A stretch of DNA of 64,000 nucleotides from positions 2,046,001 through 2,110,000 of the forward strand of contig NC_007954.1 in NCBI RefSeq assembly GCF_000013765.1, given 5' to 3'. Shown here one piece after another: positions 18,754-26,488 of the stretch. Within the stretch, counting starts at the first letter, position 1. Each line of letters begins with the position of its first letter. A program made the translations under genes and the position numbers. The notes under the pieces were generated by a model. That model did not search any database. It was given only the letters and a program-made list of their open reading frames with translations, and had not been told where the DNA came from. Origin of the DNA: Shewanella denitrificans OS217 (GTDB lineage Bacteria; Pseudomonadota; Gammaproteobacteria; Enterobacterales; Shewanellaceae).

Positions 18754-19410
18754 ATGTTTAAAGGCTTTTTATCATCCCTGTGCGTAACCGCCCTAGGCGC
18801 TAGCGCTCTGTTAACCTCAACGGCATGTGTTGCCGATGATGCTGCAAAGCTTCGCGGTAAACTAGCGCAAGTTGACTCCCTGCATGCGGCCTTCAGTCAG
18901 CAGGTGACAGACATCAACAACAAGCTTATCCAGCAAGGTCAGGGCGTTTTCGCCTTGGCCTATCCCAGTAAGTTTTATTGGCACTTAGTCGAGCCCGATG
19001 AATCCCTTATCGTTGCCGATGGCACAGATCTTTGGGTCTACAATCCTTTTGCCGAAGAAGTCACGGTTATGGACGTGTCTCAAGCGGTAGAGGCATCGCC
19101 CATTGCTTTGTTGGTGCACCGGGATGAAGAAACCTGGTCTTTGTATCATGTCGAACAGGCAAGCGCGACAGGAGATACCTCGTGTTTCAACATTCTGCCT
19201 AAGACGTTAAAAGCCAATGTCGTTGCTGTATCCGTTTGCTTTAAGGGTAAACAATTAACCGATTTTAATCTCACCGACAGTCAAGGTAATTTAAGCCGTT
19301 TTGCCTTGAGTGCTCAACGGCAAGTGAAGTCTGACGAAATCCAGTTGTTCAAGTTTGCCTTACCTGAGAACGTCGATATCGACGATCAGCGTCTTAAGCA
19401 AGGTAACTAA
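18754..19410 (+). CDS. lolA: outer-membrane lipoprotein carrier protein LolA
   Basis: Periplasmic chaperone that takes lipoproteins from LolCDE and hands them to LolB (218 aa). Sec signal peptide at residues 1-27, cleaved near TACVA-DD; the cysteine there superficially resembles a lipobox, but LolA is soluble in the family. Mature sequence starts with the typical LRGKLAQVDSLHAAFSQQV helix; the YPSKFYWHLVEPDESLIVADGTDLWVYNP segment is the family core. Lies 8 bp after ftsK and 27 bp before rarA. Confidence 0.95.
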   Translation: MFKGFLSSLCVTALGASALLTSTACVADDAAKLRGKLAQVDSLHAAFSQQVTDINNKLIQQGQGVFALAYPSKFYWHLVEPDESLIVADGTDLWVYNPFAEEVTVMDVSQAVEASPIALLVHRDEETWSLYHVEQASATGDTSCFNILPKTLKANVVAVSVCFKGKQLTDFNLTDSQGNLSRFALSAQRQVKSDEIQLFKFALPENVDIDDQRLKQGN

Positions 19411-19437
19411 GGTACTTAAAGTAAATAAGGTGATATT

Positions 19438-20769
19438 TTGGCAAATCTAGGCTTCGATTTTTCGCCAGATTTCAGACCCTTGGCCGCCAGAATGCGCCCA
19501 AGGGTATTAAGTGAATACATAGGCCAGTCGCACCTGTTAGGTGAGGGTAAGGCGTTGCGAGTCGCCCTAGAGGCCAATCGCGCCCATTCCATGTTGTTGT
19601 GGGGGCCGCCCGGCACCGGCAAGACCACCTTAGCTGAACTGATTGCCCATTATGCTAATGCCCATGTTGAGCGCATTTCAGCAGTCAGCTCAGGGGTAAA
19701 AGACATTCGCGCCGCGATAGAGCAAGCCAAAGCCGTGGCCCAAAGCCGTGGTCAACGCACCTTATTATTTGTCGATGAAGTCCACCGTTTCAATAAAAGC
19801 CAGCAAGATGCCTTCTTACCTTATATCGAAGATGGCACTGTCATTTTTGTGGGCGCAACCACTGAAAACCCCTCATTTGAGCTTAATAACGCCCTGTTAT
19901 CCCGTGCGCGTGTGTATTTAATTCACAAGTTAACCGAAACCGAAATAACCGAAATTATCATTCAAGCCCTTGAAGACACAGAGCGGGGGCTAGGTAAACG
20001 GCAACTGATCATTCCCCCTGAGGTGATGGCAGAACTTACTCATGTCAGCGATGGCGACGCGAGAAAGGCGCTTAATTTAATCGAATTAATGAGCGATCTC
20101 GTTGCCGATGGTGATGCCGTTAATCTTGAGATGTTAAGTCAAGTGGTGGGCCATAAGGCCGCGGGTTATGATAAAAATGGCGATCAATTTTATGATTTAA
20201 TTTCTGCGGTGCATAAATCCATTCGCGGCTCGGCTCCCGATGCAGCCCTGTACTGGTTTTGCCGTATTTTAGAAGGCGGGGGCGATCCCTTGTATGTTGC
20301 CAGGCGCTTACTGGCCATTGCCTCTGAGGACATAGGTAACGCCGATCCTGTGGCCATGACGGTGGCCTTAAATGCTTGGGATTGTTTTCATCGAGTGGGT
20401 CCAGCAGAAGGTGAGCGAGCCATCGCACAAGCCGTGTTGTATCTTGCCAGTGCCCCCAAAAGCAACGCTGTGTATACCGCCTTTAGCGCTGCGAGGGAGC
20501 TTGCTCACGCCACAGGTCATGAAGCGGTACCGAACCATTTGCGCAATGCCCCGACAAAATTAATGAAAACCTTGGCCGTGGGTGAAGGTTATCGTTACGC
20601 CCATGATGAGCCAAACGCTTATGCCGCCGGTGAATGCTACTTACCGCCATCACTCGAAGGGCAGCAATTTTATCAACCCACGGAGCGGGGGTTTGAGAAG
20701 CGCATTAAAGAGAAACTTGCGCAGTTAAATCAACTTGATGGCCATAGCAGGGTCAAACGCTATGACTAA
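19438..20769 (+). CDS. rarA: replication-associated recombination protein A (AAA+ ATPase)
   Basis: RarA/MgsA, homologue of yeast Mgs1 and human WRNIP1; acts at stalled or gapped replication forks (443 aa, E. coli 447). Walker A GPPGTGKTT (about residues 57-65), Walker B LLFVDEVHRFNK, sensor GATTENPSFELN, arginine finger region LSRARVY, and the C-terminal tetramerisation domain (about 260-420). Start is TTG with AAGGTGA upstream. Its end overlaps the start of crcB by 8 bp. Confidence 0.96.
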   Translation: MANLGFDFSPDFRPLAARMRPRVLSEYIGQSHLLGEGKALRVALEANRAHSMLLWGPPGTGKTTLAELIAHYANAHVERISAVSSGVKDIRAAIEQAKAVAQSRGQRTLLFVDEVHRFNKSQQDAFLPYIEDGTVIFVGATTENPSFELNNALLSRARVYLIHKLTETEITEIIIQALEDTERGLGKRQLIIPPEVMAELTHVSDGDARKALNLIELMSDLVADGDAVNLEMLSQVVGHKAAGYDKNGDQFYDLISAVHKSIRGSAPDAALYWFCRILEGGGDPLYVARRLLAIASEDIGNADPVAMTVALNAWDCFHRVGPAEGERAIAQAVLYLASAPKSNAVYTAFSAARELAHATGHEAVPNHLRNAPTKLMKTLAVGEGYRYAHDEPNAYAAGECYLPPSLEGQQFYQPTERGFEKRIKEKLAQLNQLDGHSRVKRYD

Positions 20770-21136
20770 TTTACTGTTTGTGGCCCTGGGCGGTTCAATT
20801 GGCGCGGTTTTGCGCTATCTTATGTCAATTATTATGATCCAGCTATTTGGAAGCAGTTTTCCTTTTGGTACACTGTTGGTCAATGTACTAGGTTCATTTT
20901 TTATGGGTATCGTTTATGCCCTAGGGCAAGTGAGTCACGTAAGCCCTGAGTTGAAAGCCTTGGTTGGCGTTGGTCTGTTAGGCGCATTAACCACCTTTTC
21001 AACCTTTTCCAATGAAACCTTATTGTTAATGCAACAAGGTTATTGGTTTAAATCACTGATAAATGTGTTGTTGAATGTCTCCCTGTGTATCTTTATGGTG
21101 TATCTGGGTCAGCAACTGGTCTTTTCTCGCGTTTAA
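20762..21136 (+). CDS. crcB: fluoride channel CrcB/Fluc
   Basis: Small dual-topology F- exporter of the inner membrane (124 aa, the typical size) with four membrane helices. Family signatures are GGSIGAVLRYL (residues about 9-19), the LLVNVLGSFFMG helix with the conserved Asn, and GLLGALTTFSTFSNE (about 72-86), whose Phe residues line the pore. Start taken at ATG 20762, inside the end of rarA, with AGCAGGG upstream; the frame remains open upstream to 20735 but that extension is not conserved-looking. No fluoride riboswitch is evident, as expected for an internal operon gene. Confidence 0.94.
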   Translation: MTNLLFVALGGSIGAVLRYLMSIIMIQLFGSSFPFGTLLVNVLGSFFMGIVYALGQVSHVSPELKALVGVGLLGALTTFSTFSNETLLLMQQGYWFKSLINVLLNVSLCIFMVYLGQQLVFSRV

Positions 21137-21154
21137 CTTAAAAGAATATATAAC

Positions 21155-22441
21155 ATGCTAGATCCTAAATTTTTGCGTACTGAACTGGATGCCACTGCTG
21201 AGCGTTTAGCCAGCCGTGGTTTTGCCTTAGATACCGCTCATTTGAGCCAACTGGAAGAGACCCGCAAGTCACTTCAAGTGGAAACAGAAGAATTGCAAGC
21301 ATCCCGAAATGCGATTTCTAAATCCATAGGTCAGGCCAAATCTCGCGGCGAAGACGTCAGTGCCATCATGGCGCAAGTGGGCGACTTAGGCAGCAAGTTA
21401 GATGCAAAGAAAGCGGAACTTGCCGAGCTATTACACGCGATTAACCTTATCGCCATGAGCACGCCAAACTTGCCAGATGAAAGTGTGCCTTGCGGTAAAG
21501 ATGAAACCGAAAACTTAGAAGTGCGCCGTTGGGGCACACCAAGAAGCTTTGATTTTCCGGTTAAAGATCATTTAGACCTTGGCGAAGCCTTAGGCGGGCT
21601 GGATTTTAAAAGTGCGGTTAAAATTACTGGCTCACGTTTTATTGTGATGAAAGGCCAGCTTGCACGTTTAAACCGTGCGCTAGGCCAATTCATGCTCGAT
21701 TTACACACCCAAGAGCACGGTTACACAGAAACGTATGTGCCCTTATTGGTTAACGAAGACAGCTTGCTAGGCACAGGTCAGTTGCCAAAATTTGGCGAAG
21801 ACTTGTTCCACACTAAGCCTGCCACAGAAGAAGGCCAAGGCTTAAGCCTTATCCCGACGGCGGAAGTGCCATTAACCAACTTAGTGCGCGACACTATCGT
21901 TGAAGTGAGTGATTTGCCATTGAAGTTCACGGCGCAAACCTCATGTTTCAGAAGTGAAGCGGGCTCTTACGGCCGTGACACCCGTGGCCTTATTCGTCAA
22001 CATCAGTTTGAGAAAGTAGAGCTTGTGCAAATCGTCAAACCTGAAGATTCGATGCAAGCCCTAGAAGAACTCACCTTACACGCCGAAAAGGTGCTGCAGC
22101 TATTGGGCCTGCCATACCGTACCATGTTGCTCTGTACCGGTGACATGGGCTTTGGCGCCAGCAAAACTTATGATCTTGAAGTCTGGTTACCGGCGCAAAA
22201 TACCTACCGCGAAATTTCATCATGTTCAAACATGAAAGATTTCCAAGCCCGTCGTATGCAGGCAAGGTATCGCAATCCGGAAGACAATAAACCTGCGTTG
22301 CTACACACCTTAAACGGTTCTGGCTTGGCTGTGGGTCGCACCTTAGTGGCAATTTTAGAAAACTATCAAAATGCCGATGGCAGCATCACAGTGCCAGATG
22401 TGCTACACAAATACATGGGCGGCACCACCCTTATTGGTTAA
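21155..22441 (+). CDS. serS: seryl-tRNA synthetase
   Basis: Class II aminoacyl-tRNA synthetase that charges tRNA-Ser and tRNA-Sec (428 aa, normal). N-terminal coiled-coil arm that grips the tRNA long variable arm (residues about 28-100), then the class II core: motif 1 near 165-190, motif 2 TSCFRSEAGSYGRDTRGLIRQHQF (about 265-288) and motif 3 NGSGLAVGRTLVAILEN (about 387-403). Last gene of the ftsK-serS series, followed by a strong terminator. Confidence 0.98.
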   Translation: MLDPKFLRTELDATAERLASRGFALDTAHLSQLEETRKSLQVETEELQASRNAISKSIGQAKSRGEDVSAIMAQVGDLGSKLDAKKAELAELLHAINLIAMSTPNLPDESVPCGKDETENLEVRRWGTPRSFDFPVKDHLDLGEALGGLDFKSAVKITGSRFIVMKGQLARLNRALGQFMLDLHTQEHGYTETYVPLLVNEDSLLGTGQLPKFGEDLFHTKPATEEGQGLSLIPTAEVPLTNLVRDTIVEVSDLPLKFTAQTSCFRSEAGSYGRDTRGLIRQHQFEKVELVQIVKPEDSMQALEELTLHAEKVLQLLGLPYRTMLLCTGDMGFGASKTYDLEVWLPAQNTYREISSCSNMKDFQARRMQARYRNPEDNKPALLHTLNGSGLAVGRTLVAILENYQNADGSITVPDVLHKYMGGTTLIG

Positions 22442-22459
22442 TCATACTGGCATGAGAGT

Positions 22460-22492
22460 AAGGCATTGAATACCCATTCAATGCCTTTTTTT
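22460..22492 (+). terminator. intrinsic terminator after serS
   Basis: Eleven-bp exact stem AGGCATTGAAT/ATTCAATGCCT (22461-22471, 22476-22486), ACCC loop, then seven T. Confidence 0.92.
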
Positions 22493-22611
22493 AATTGCTA
22501 TTAGGTTTAACGGTTACCGCACTCCTGTTTTATCAGTACCATAGAAGCAATAAAAATAGTGTTCATCATAATATAATTGAGTCGCCATTTGAGCGACAGT
22601 GAAAGGAAGCC

Positions 22612-22743
22612 ATGCGTTCTAGTTCGAGTTATTTTCGTTGGTTGGCCAAAAGTGCGGTTATTTTCACGTTTATGTGCTTACTGCTTAGCATGCTAGGCCA
22701 AGCTATATGGATAGTGATAGAAAATATACAACTAAATATTTAG
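22612..22743 (+). CDS. small single-span membrane protein, unknown
   Basis: A 43-codon ORF that I do not recognise. It opens MRSSSSYFRWLAKSA and then runs through one hydrophobic helix (residues about 14-36, VIFTFMCLLLSML then QAIWIVI), giving a short basic N-terminus and one membrane span with N-in topology by the positive-inside rule. Support for coding: AAAGGAAG ribosome site 5 nt before ATG, a TATAAT at 22572-22577, and a small GTCGC/GCGAC hairpin in the leader. It stands alone between serS and rluF. Could be a real small stress or membrane peptide, or chance. Confidence 0.5.
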   Translation: MRSSSSYFRWLAKSAVIFTFMCLLLSMLGQAIWIVIENIQLNI

Positions 22744-23127
22744 CGGCTCTGTGTACCCTAAAACTCAAGAGTAAGTGAAATCATAATCCCAAAAAGTGCT
22801 GTGTTCTGCGTTAAATACAGTATCACCGTTTTTATTTTAGAAATAAAAGCATGCAAATTTACTTAATTATGAATAGATATTACGACAATATCATTTTTAG
22901 ACTCGGTAGTTTTAGTCGTCCCCATCGCTTCTGGATAGAATAGAACGCTTAGAAGCGATGTTGGTTGTTAGGTATATCAGCTATTCTGGTTTTTTGGAAT
23001 TGAATGCACTGATGCTTATGCAATTCAGTAAAAATTGATAAACTCTCAAAAATGAGCCTTAGGGTTAATTCGTTGAATATTTTTGATTTATTTTTTGATG
23101 TTAAATTTCTCTTTGAAGGATCCCAAC
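22744..23127. other. intergenic region before rluF
   Basis: AT-rich, with no credible ORF. Holds an inverted repeat CATCGCTTCT (22923-22932) and AGAAGCGATG (22951-22960), a 10-bp stem with an 18-nt loop, which may end the small-peptide transcript or lie in the rluF leader. No T-run follows. Confidence 0.5.
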
Positions 23128-24057
23128 GTGACAGACTCAGCTATTCGTCTTAATAAATACATCAGTGAAAGTGGCATTTGCTCAAGACGTGATGCCGATC
23201 GTTATGTTGAACAAGGCAATGTGTTTATTAACGGCAGGCGGGCTCAGGTGGGCGATCTTGTCTCTATCGGCGATAAAGTCAAAGTGAATGGTCAAGATAT
23301 TGAGCCCAGAGATGCTGAGAATCTAGTTTTTATTGCGCTTAATAAGCCTGTGGGCATCGTCAGCACCACAGAAGGCAGTGAGCGGGATAACATTGTGGAT
23401 TTCGTTAATCATTCAAGTCGTATCTTCCCCATTGGCCGTTTAGATAAAGATTCTCAAGGGCTGATTTTTTTGACCAACAATGGCGATCTGGTCAACAAAA
23501 TACTTCGTGCGGGTAATAATCACGATAAAGAATATGTGGTTACTGTGAATAAGCCCATTACCGATGACTTTATCAAAGGCATGGGAGCTGGCGTGCCTAT
23601 CCTTGGCGTTGTTACCAAAAAGTGTGTCGTTGAACAAGTGTCACCCTTTGCGTTTAAAATCGTGCTAGTGCAGGGGCTTAACCGTCAGATCCGCCGCATG
23701 TGTGAATACTTTGGCTTTGAAGTGACCAAACTTGAACGCCAACAAATTATGAATGTCAGCCTTAAAGGTCTGCCAATAGGGGAATGGCGTGATTTAGACA
23801 AGCAAGAGTTGGATGTCTTGTTTGATATGATCAAAGACTCCTCTTCAGAAGATAAAAATGCCGCAGCAAAAAAGAAGCCTAAACCTAAGCCCAAAGTTGC
23901 ATCTCTTAGAGATAAAATTGAAGGACCTGAGCACTTTATGCAGCATAACCGCAGCACTAAACATAAAGGGCAAGCCAAAGGCCAACCTAAAGGTCAAACT
24001 AAAGGCCAAGGTAAGGGCAAGCCCGGCGGCGGACGTAAACCTAAAGCATCACGTTAG
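23128..24057 (+). CDS. rluF: 23S rRNA pseudouridine(2604) synthase
   Basis: RluF isomerises U2604 (and in E. coli tRNA-Tyr U35). S4 RNA-binding domain at residues about 6-60 (IRLNKYISESGICSRRDADRYV), then the RsuA-type catalytic domain with the active Asp in GRLDKDSQGLIFLTNNGD; IRAGNN-like and RRMCEYFGFEVTKLER segments match E. coli RluF closely. Residues about 240-309 are a Lys/Gly/Gln-rich basic tail with repeated KGQ units, probably extra RNA contacts. Start set at GTG 23128 with GAAGGA 7 nt upstream; the longer frame from 23083 would add 15 unconserved residues. Confidence 0.93.
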   Translation: MTDSAIRLNKYISESGICSRRDADRYVEQGNVFINGRRAQVGDLVSIGDKVKVNGQDIEPRDAENLVFIALNKPVGIVSTTEGSERDNIVDFVNHSSRIFPIGRLDKDSQGLIFLTNNGDLVNKILRAGNNHDKEYVVTVNKPITDDFIKGMGAGVPILGVVTKKCVVEQVSPFAFKIVLVQGLNRQIRRMCEYFGFEVTKLERQQIMNVSLKGLPIGEWRDLDKQELDVLFDMIKDSSSEDKNAAAKKKPKPKPKVASLRDKIEGPEHFMQHNRSTKHKGQAKGQPKGQTKGQGKGKPGGGRKPKASR

Positions 24058-24190
24058 TTAACCTGTGTTGACGTCTGAATACATTCATTAGGCAGGTATA
24101 TTTGATAAGATAAATAGCCTGAATTGGGCATATTATTGCTATCATAGCCATTCGTGTTCATTTAGGACCGCAGATTTAGTTAGGATCAAT

Positions 24191-24775
24191 ATGATAGAAG
24201 AGCAACAAAACAATCCATTACATGGCCTTAAGCTTGAGACTATGATTACCGAGCTGGTAGATTGTTATGGCTGGAAGATTTTATACGCCGCCCTTAAGCT
24301 TGAGTGCTTAAACCTTAATCCATCCATTGAAAGCTGTCAGAAGTTTCTCAAGAAAACCGAATGGGCCAGAGAGAAAGTAGAAAACTTTTATCTGTATCGT
24401 TTTAAGCGTATGCCTAAGGCTAACGCCGAGCAATATGAACTCAAACCAAGAGAACGTGGATTTGCTGCAGGCATACAGCCTCGTAAGCCTATGGTGCTGA
24501 CCTTTGAGTCGATTGCGAAAATGCAACAACAGGCCCATGCGGAATTTGAGGCTGCCAGAGCCGCAAAACCTAAATTTAATCAATCTAGAGGTGCAGACTC
24601 TAGAAATTCAAACTCCAGAAGCAGTGGTTCAGGCAACAGGAAAAACTCTGGCTTTGATAATGGCACCAGTGAGTCAAGAGCCAGAGACAGGTATGACAGT
24701 GGCCGTGATGATTTCGAAAGAGATCCAAGCAAGCCTAAGCCATCCACAGATCCCAATAATCCTTGGGGTAAGTAA
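24191..24775 (+). CDS. VF530-family (DUF2132) protein with disordered tail
   Basis: Residues about 8-80 (NPLHGLKLETMITELVDCYGW to KTEWAREKVENFYLY) match the VF530 family of small DNA-binding proteins known by structure from Vibrio fischeri; precise role unknown. Family members are usually only about 80-90 residues. The remaining 110 residues here are low-complexity Ser/Arg/Asn/Asp-rich sequence ending in NNPWGK, presumably disordered. AGGATC ribosome site before ATG. Monocistronic, ends at a large palindrome. Confidence 0.85.
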   Translation: MIEEQQNNPLHGLKLETMITELVDCYGWKILYAALKLECLNLNPSIESCQKFLKKTEWAREKVENFYLYRFKRMPKANAEQYELKPRERGFAAGIQPRKPMVLTFESIAKMQQQAHAEFEAARAAKPKFNQSRGADSRNSNSRSSGSGNRKNSGFDNGTSESRARDRYDSGRDDFERDPSKPKPSTDPNNPWGK

Positions 24776-24800
24776 GCTCAATAGTTTGGGTTAGCTTAGG

Positions 24801-24860
24801 TGAGTCATACAGCATAAAAAAGGTCGTCAATTGACGACCTTTTTTATGCTGTATGACTCA
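24801..24860. terminator. 60-bp perfect palindrome, bidirectional terminator
   Basis: Bases 24801-24830 are the exact reverse complement of 24831-24860, with no spacer. The core AAAAAAGGTCGTCAA/TTGACGACCTTTTTT is a terminator on both strands, and the symmetry continues 15 bp further out on each side. It separates the convergent VF530 gene and the aminotransferase. Confidence 0.9.
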
Positions 24861-24917
24861 TCGCTTATTACCTCGAGGCATTACGTGAGGACTATATAAA
24901 GCTTACAGCAGCTTAAG

Positions 24918-26108
24918 CTACAGTACCTTAGCGATAGACTTGGCCAAGTAGTCCACATTAGCCTCGCTGATACCCGCAATACTTATACGGCTCGAACCCA
25001 CCATATAAATACTGTGCTCTTGCTTTAGTCGCTCTACTTGCTGGGGATTAACCCCAAGGAAAGAGAACATGCCTTTTTGACGAGCGATAAAGCTGAAATC
25101 ACGCTCAACAGCATTCATCTTTAGCTGTTCAACCAGCATGGCACGGTTACCATTAATGCGATCGCGCATGACTTTCAGTTCATCAAGCCATTGTTGCTTA
25201 AGGGCAGGGGTACCTAAGATAGTTTCTACAATCGCTGCGCCATGAGCGGGCGGCATAGAGTAAATACAGCGCACCACGTATAACAAGACTGAATTTGCCA
25301 CATTGGCTTGGTTACTGTCTTTGCCCACTAACGTACAGGCACCAATGCGCTCACGGTATAGACCAAAGTTTTTAGAACATGAACTGCATAGGATCATGTT
25401 TTCTACTTTTGCGGCCATTTGACGAACGCCATAAGCATCTTCATCCACACCATCGCCAAAACCTTGATAGGCCATGTCGATAAGCGGTGTGAAGCCTTGT
25501 TTAGCAGTGACTTCAATGACTTCATCCCATTGTGCTTGGGTTAAATCCATGCCACTTGGGTTGTGACAGCACGCATGCAGCAGTACCACGTCATCTTTGC
25601 CTATGGTGGCAAGCTTAGCCATCATTTGATCAAATTTAAGTGTCTTGCTGTCATAGTCATAATAGGGATAGGTTTTTACGGTAATGCCAGCCGCTTCGAA
25701 TAACCCCGTGTGATTAGCCCAGGTTGGGTCGCTCACCCATAAGACGGCATTAGGATTACAGCGTTTGATGAAATCTGCCGCGACCCGTAGCGCACCAGTA
25801 CCGCCTGGGGTAGATACGGTTCTAATTCTGTCAGCAAGCAGGGCTGGGTGGCTATGACCAAACGCGAGTTCTGTCATCAACTGGTTAAAAGGTGCAGAAC
25901 CTGTTGGGCCTATGTAGACTTTGGTGTCTTCGGTTTCAAAGCGCAGTTTCTCAGCAATTTTCACACAATCCAAAATGGGGGTGTGACCGCTGGGATCTTT
26001 ATAGACACCGACACCCAAATCAACTTTATTCGGGTGCGAGTCGGCACGGTATTGAGTTAACAGGCCCAAGATGGGATCTGCAGGCATGGCGCTTAGGCTA
26101 TGGAACAT
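24918..26108 (-). CDS. aromatic amino acid/aspartate aminotransferase (class I)
   Basis: PLP-dependent transaminase of the AspC/TyrB group (396 aa, typical). The PLP lysine lies in SCSKNFGLYRERIGA (about residue 246); HACCHNPSGMDLT carries the pyridoxal-contacting Asn-Pro-Ser-Gly, and the C-terminal RISIAGI holds the substrate carboxylate Arg. Position next to aroA favours the tyrosine-type aromatic aminotransferase, but AspC and TyrB cannot be separated by motif alone, so I give no symbol. AAGG ribosome site before ATG. Confidence 0.92.
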   Translation of the reverse strand: MFHSLSAMPADPILGLLTQYRADSHPNKVDLGVGVYKDPSGHTPILDCVKIAEKLRFETEDTKVYIGPTGSAPFNQLMTELAFGHSHPALLADRIRTVSTPGGTGALRVAADFIKRCNPNAVLWVSDPTWANHTGLFEAAGITVKTYPYYDYDSKTLKFDQMMAKLATIGKDDVVLLHACCHNPSGMDLTQAQWDEVIEVTAKQGFTPLIDMAYQGFGDGVDEDAYGVRQMAAKVENMILCSSCSKNFGLYRERIGACTLVGKDSNQANVANSVLLYVVRCIYSMPPAHGAAIVETILGTPALKQQWLDELKVMRDRINGNRAMLVEQLKMNAVERDFSFIARQKGMFSFLGVNPQQVERLKQEHSIYMVGSSRISIAGISEANVDYLAKSIAKVL

Positions 26109-26212
26109 GGCTTTTACCTTTATTTTTTGATCTATTATTTAACAGTAATGCGAGTGTGCTAGGTTTTAATGCTCAAGCAATGTGAAAACCCTAATTAGGT
26201 CGGGCTTAGATT

Positions 26213-26281
26213 GTGAAATCAATACGCCTTCATGCCACCCACTTGAAATTTTTCAATTTATTTAGCTTGGTATCGCCTTAG
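26213..26281 (+). CDS. candidate phenylalanine-rich leader peptide upstream of aroA
   Basis: A 22-codon ORF (GTG start, GGG 8 nt upstream) whose middle reads LKFFNLFSL: three Phe codons within five (TTT, TTC at 26249-26254; TTT at 26261). Its TAG stop lies inside the 5' arm of the hairpin terminator that follows. This is the shape of pheL-type attenuator peptides. Against it: non-ATG start, only three Phe codons, and no obvious antiterminator helix. Confidence 0.35.
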   Translation: MKSIRLHATHLKFFNLFSLVSP

Positions 26282-26306
26282 AATAACGTGCTTTAAGGCG
26301 ATTTTT
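26272..26306 (+). terminator. terminator/attenuator-like hairpin in the aroA leader
   Basis: Nine-bp exact stem ATCGCCTTA (26272-26280) with TAAGGCGAT (26294-26302), 13-nt loop, followed by TTTTT. It works only on the plus strand, where no gene lies upstream because the aminotransferase diverges, so it fits premature termination of a leader transcript running toward aroA. Confidence 0.55.
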
Positions 26307-26488
26307 AAACAAAAACTCATTTTTAGACACTTTATATTTATCTTGAGAAGAATTCAGTTGGAAAGATAAGCTGACAATGAAAAAATACTGTTCACTGTGG
26401 CCGTAATCTGCTGTAATGCCTCTCCATTACAAAATTCGTGTCTTAACCCAGATTAAGATAACCATTTCTTTAGCAAAAGAAGAAGCAA

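Larger units (their letters stand above)
26109..26488. other. divergent intergenic region aminotransferase/aroA
   Basis: AT-rich control region of 380 bp. Contains the leader ORF and terminator listed separately, plus an inverted repeat TGTAAT-N8-ATTACA (26412-26431) 57 bp before aroA. No convincing sigma-70 pair was found ahead of the leader ORF. Confidence 0.6.

Noticed and set aside
20120..20428. 102-codon minus-strand frame inside rarA
   Set aside because: Antisense shadow of the well-conserved RarA C-terminal domain.
26412..26431. TGTAAT-N8-ATTACA before aroA as a TyrR box
   Set aside because: TyrR sites have the form TGTAAA-N6-TTTACA, 18 bp; this repeat is 20 bp with the wrong inner bases. 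It may still be an operator for something else.
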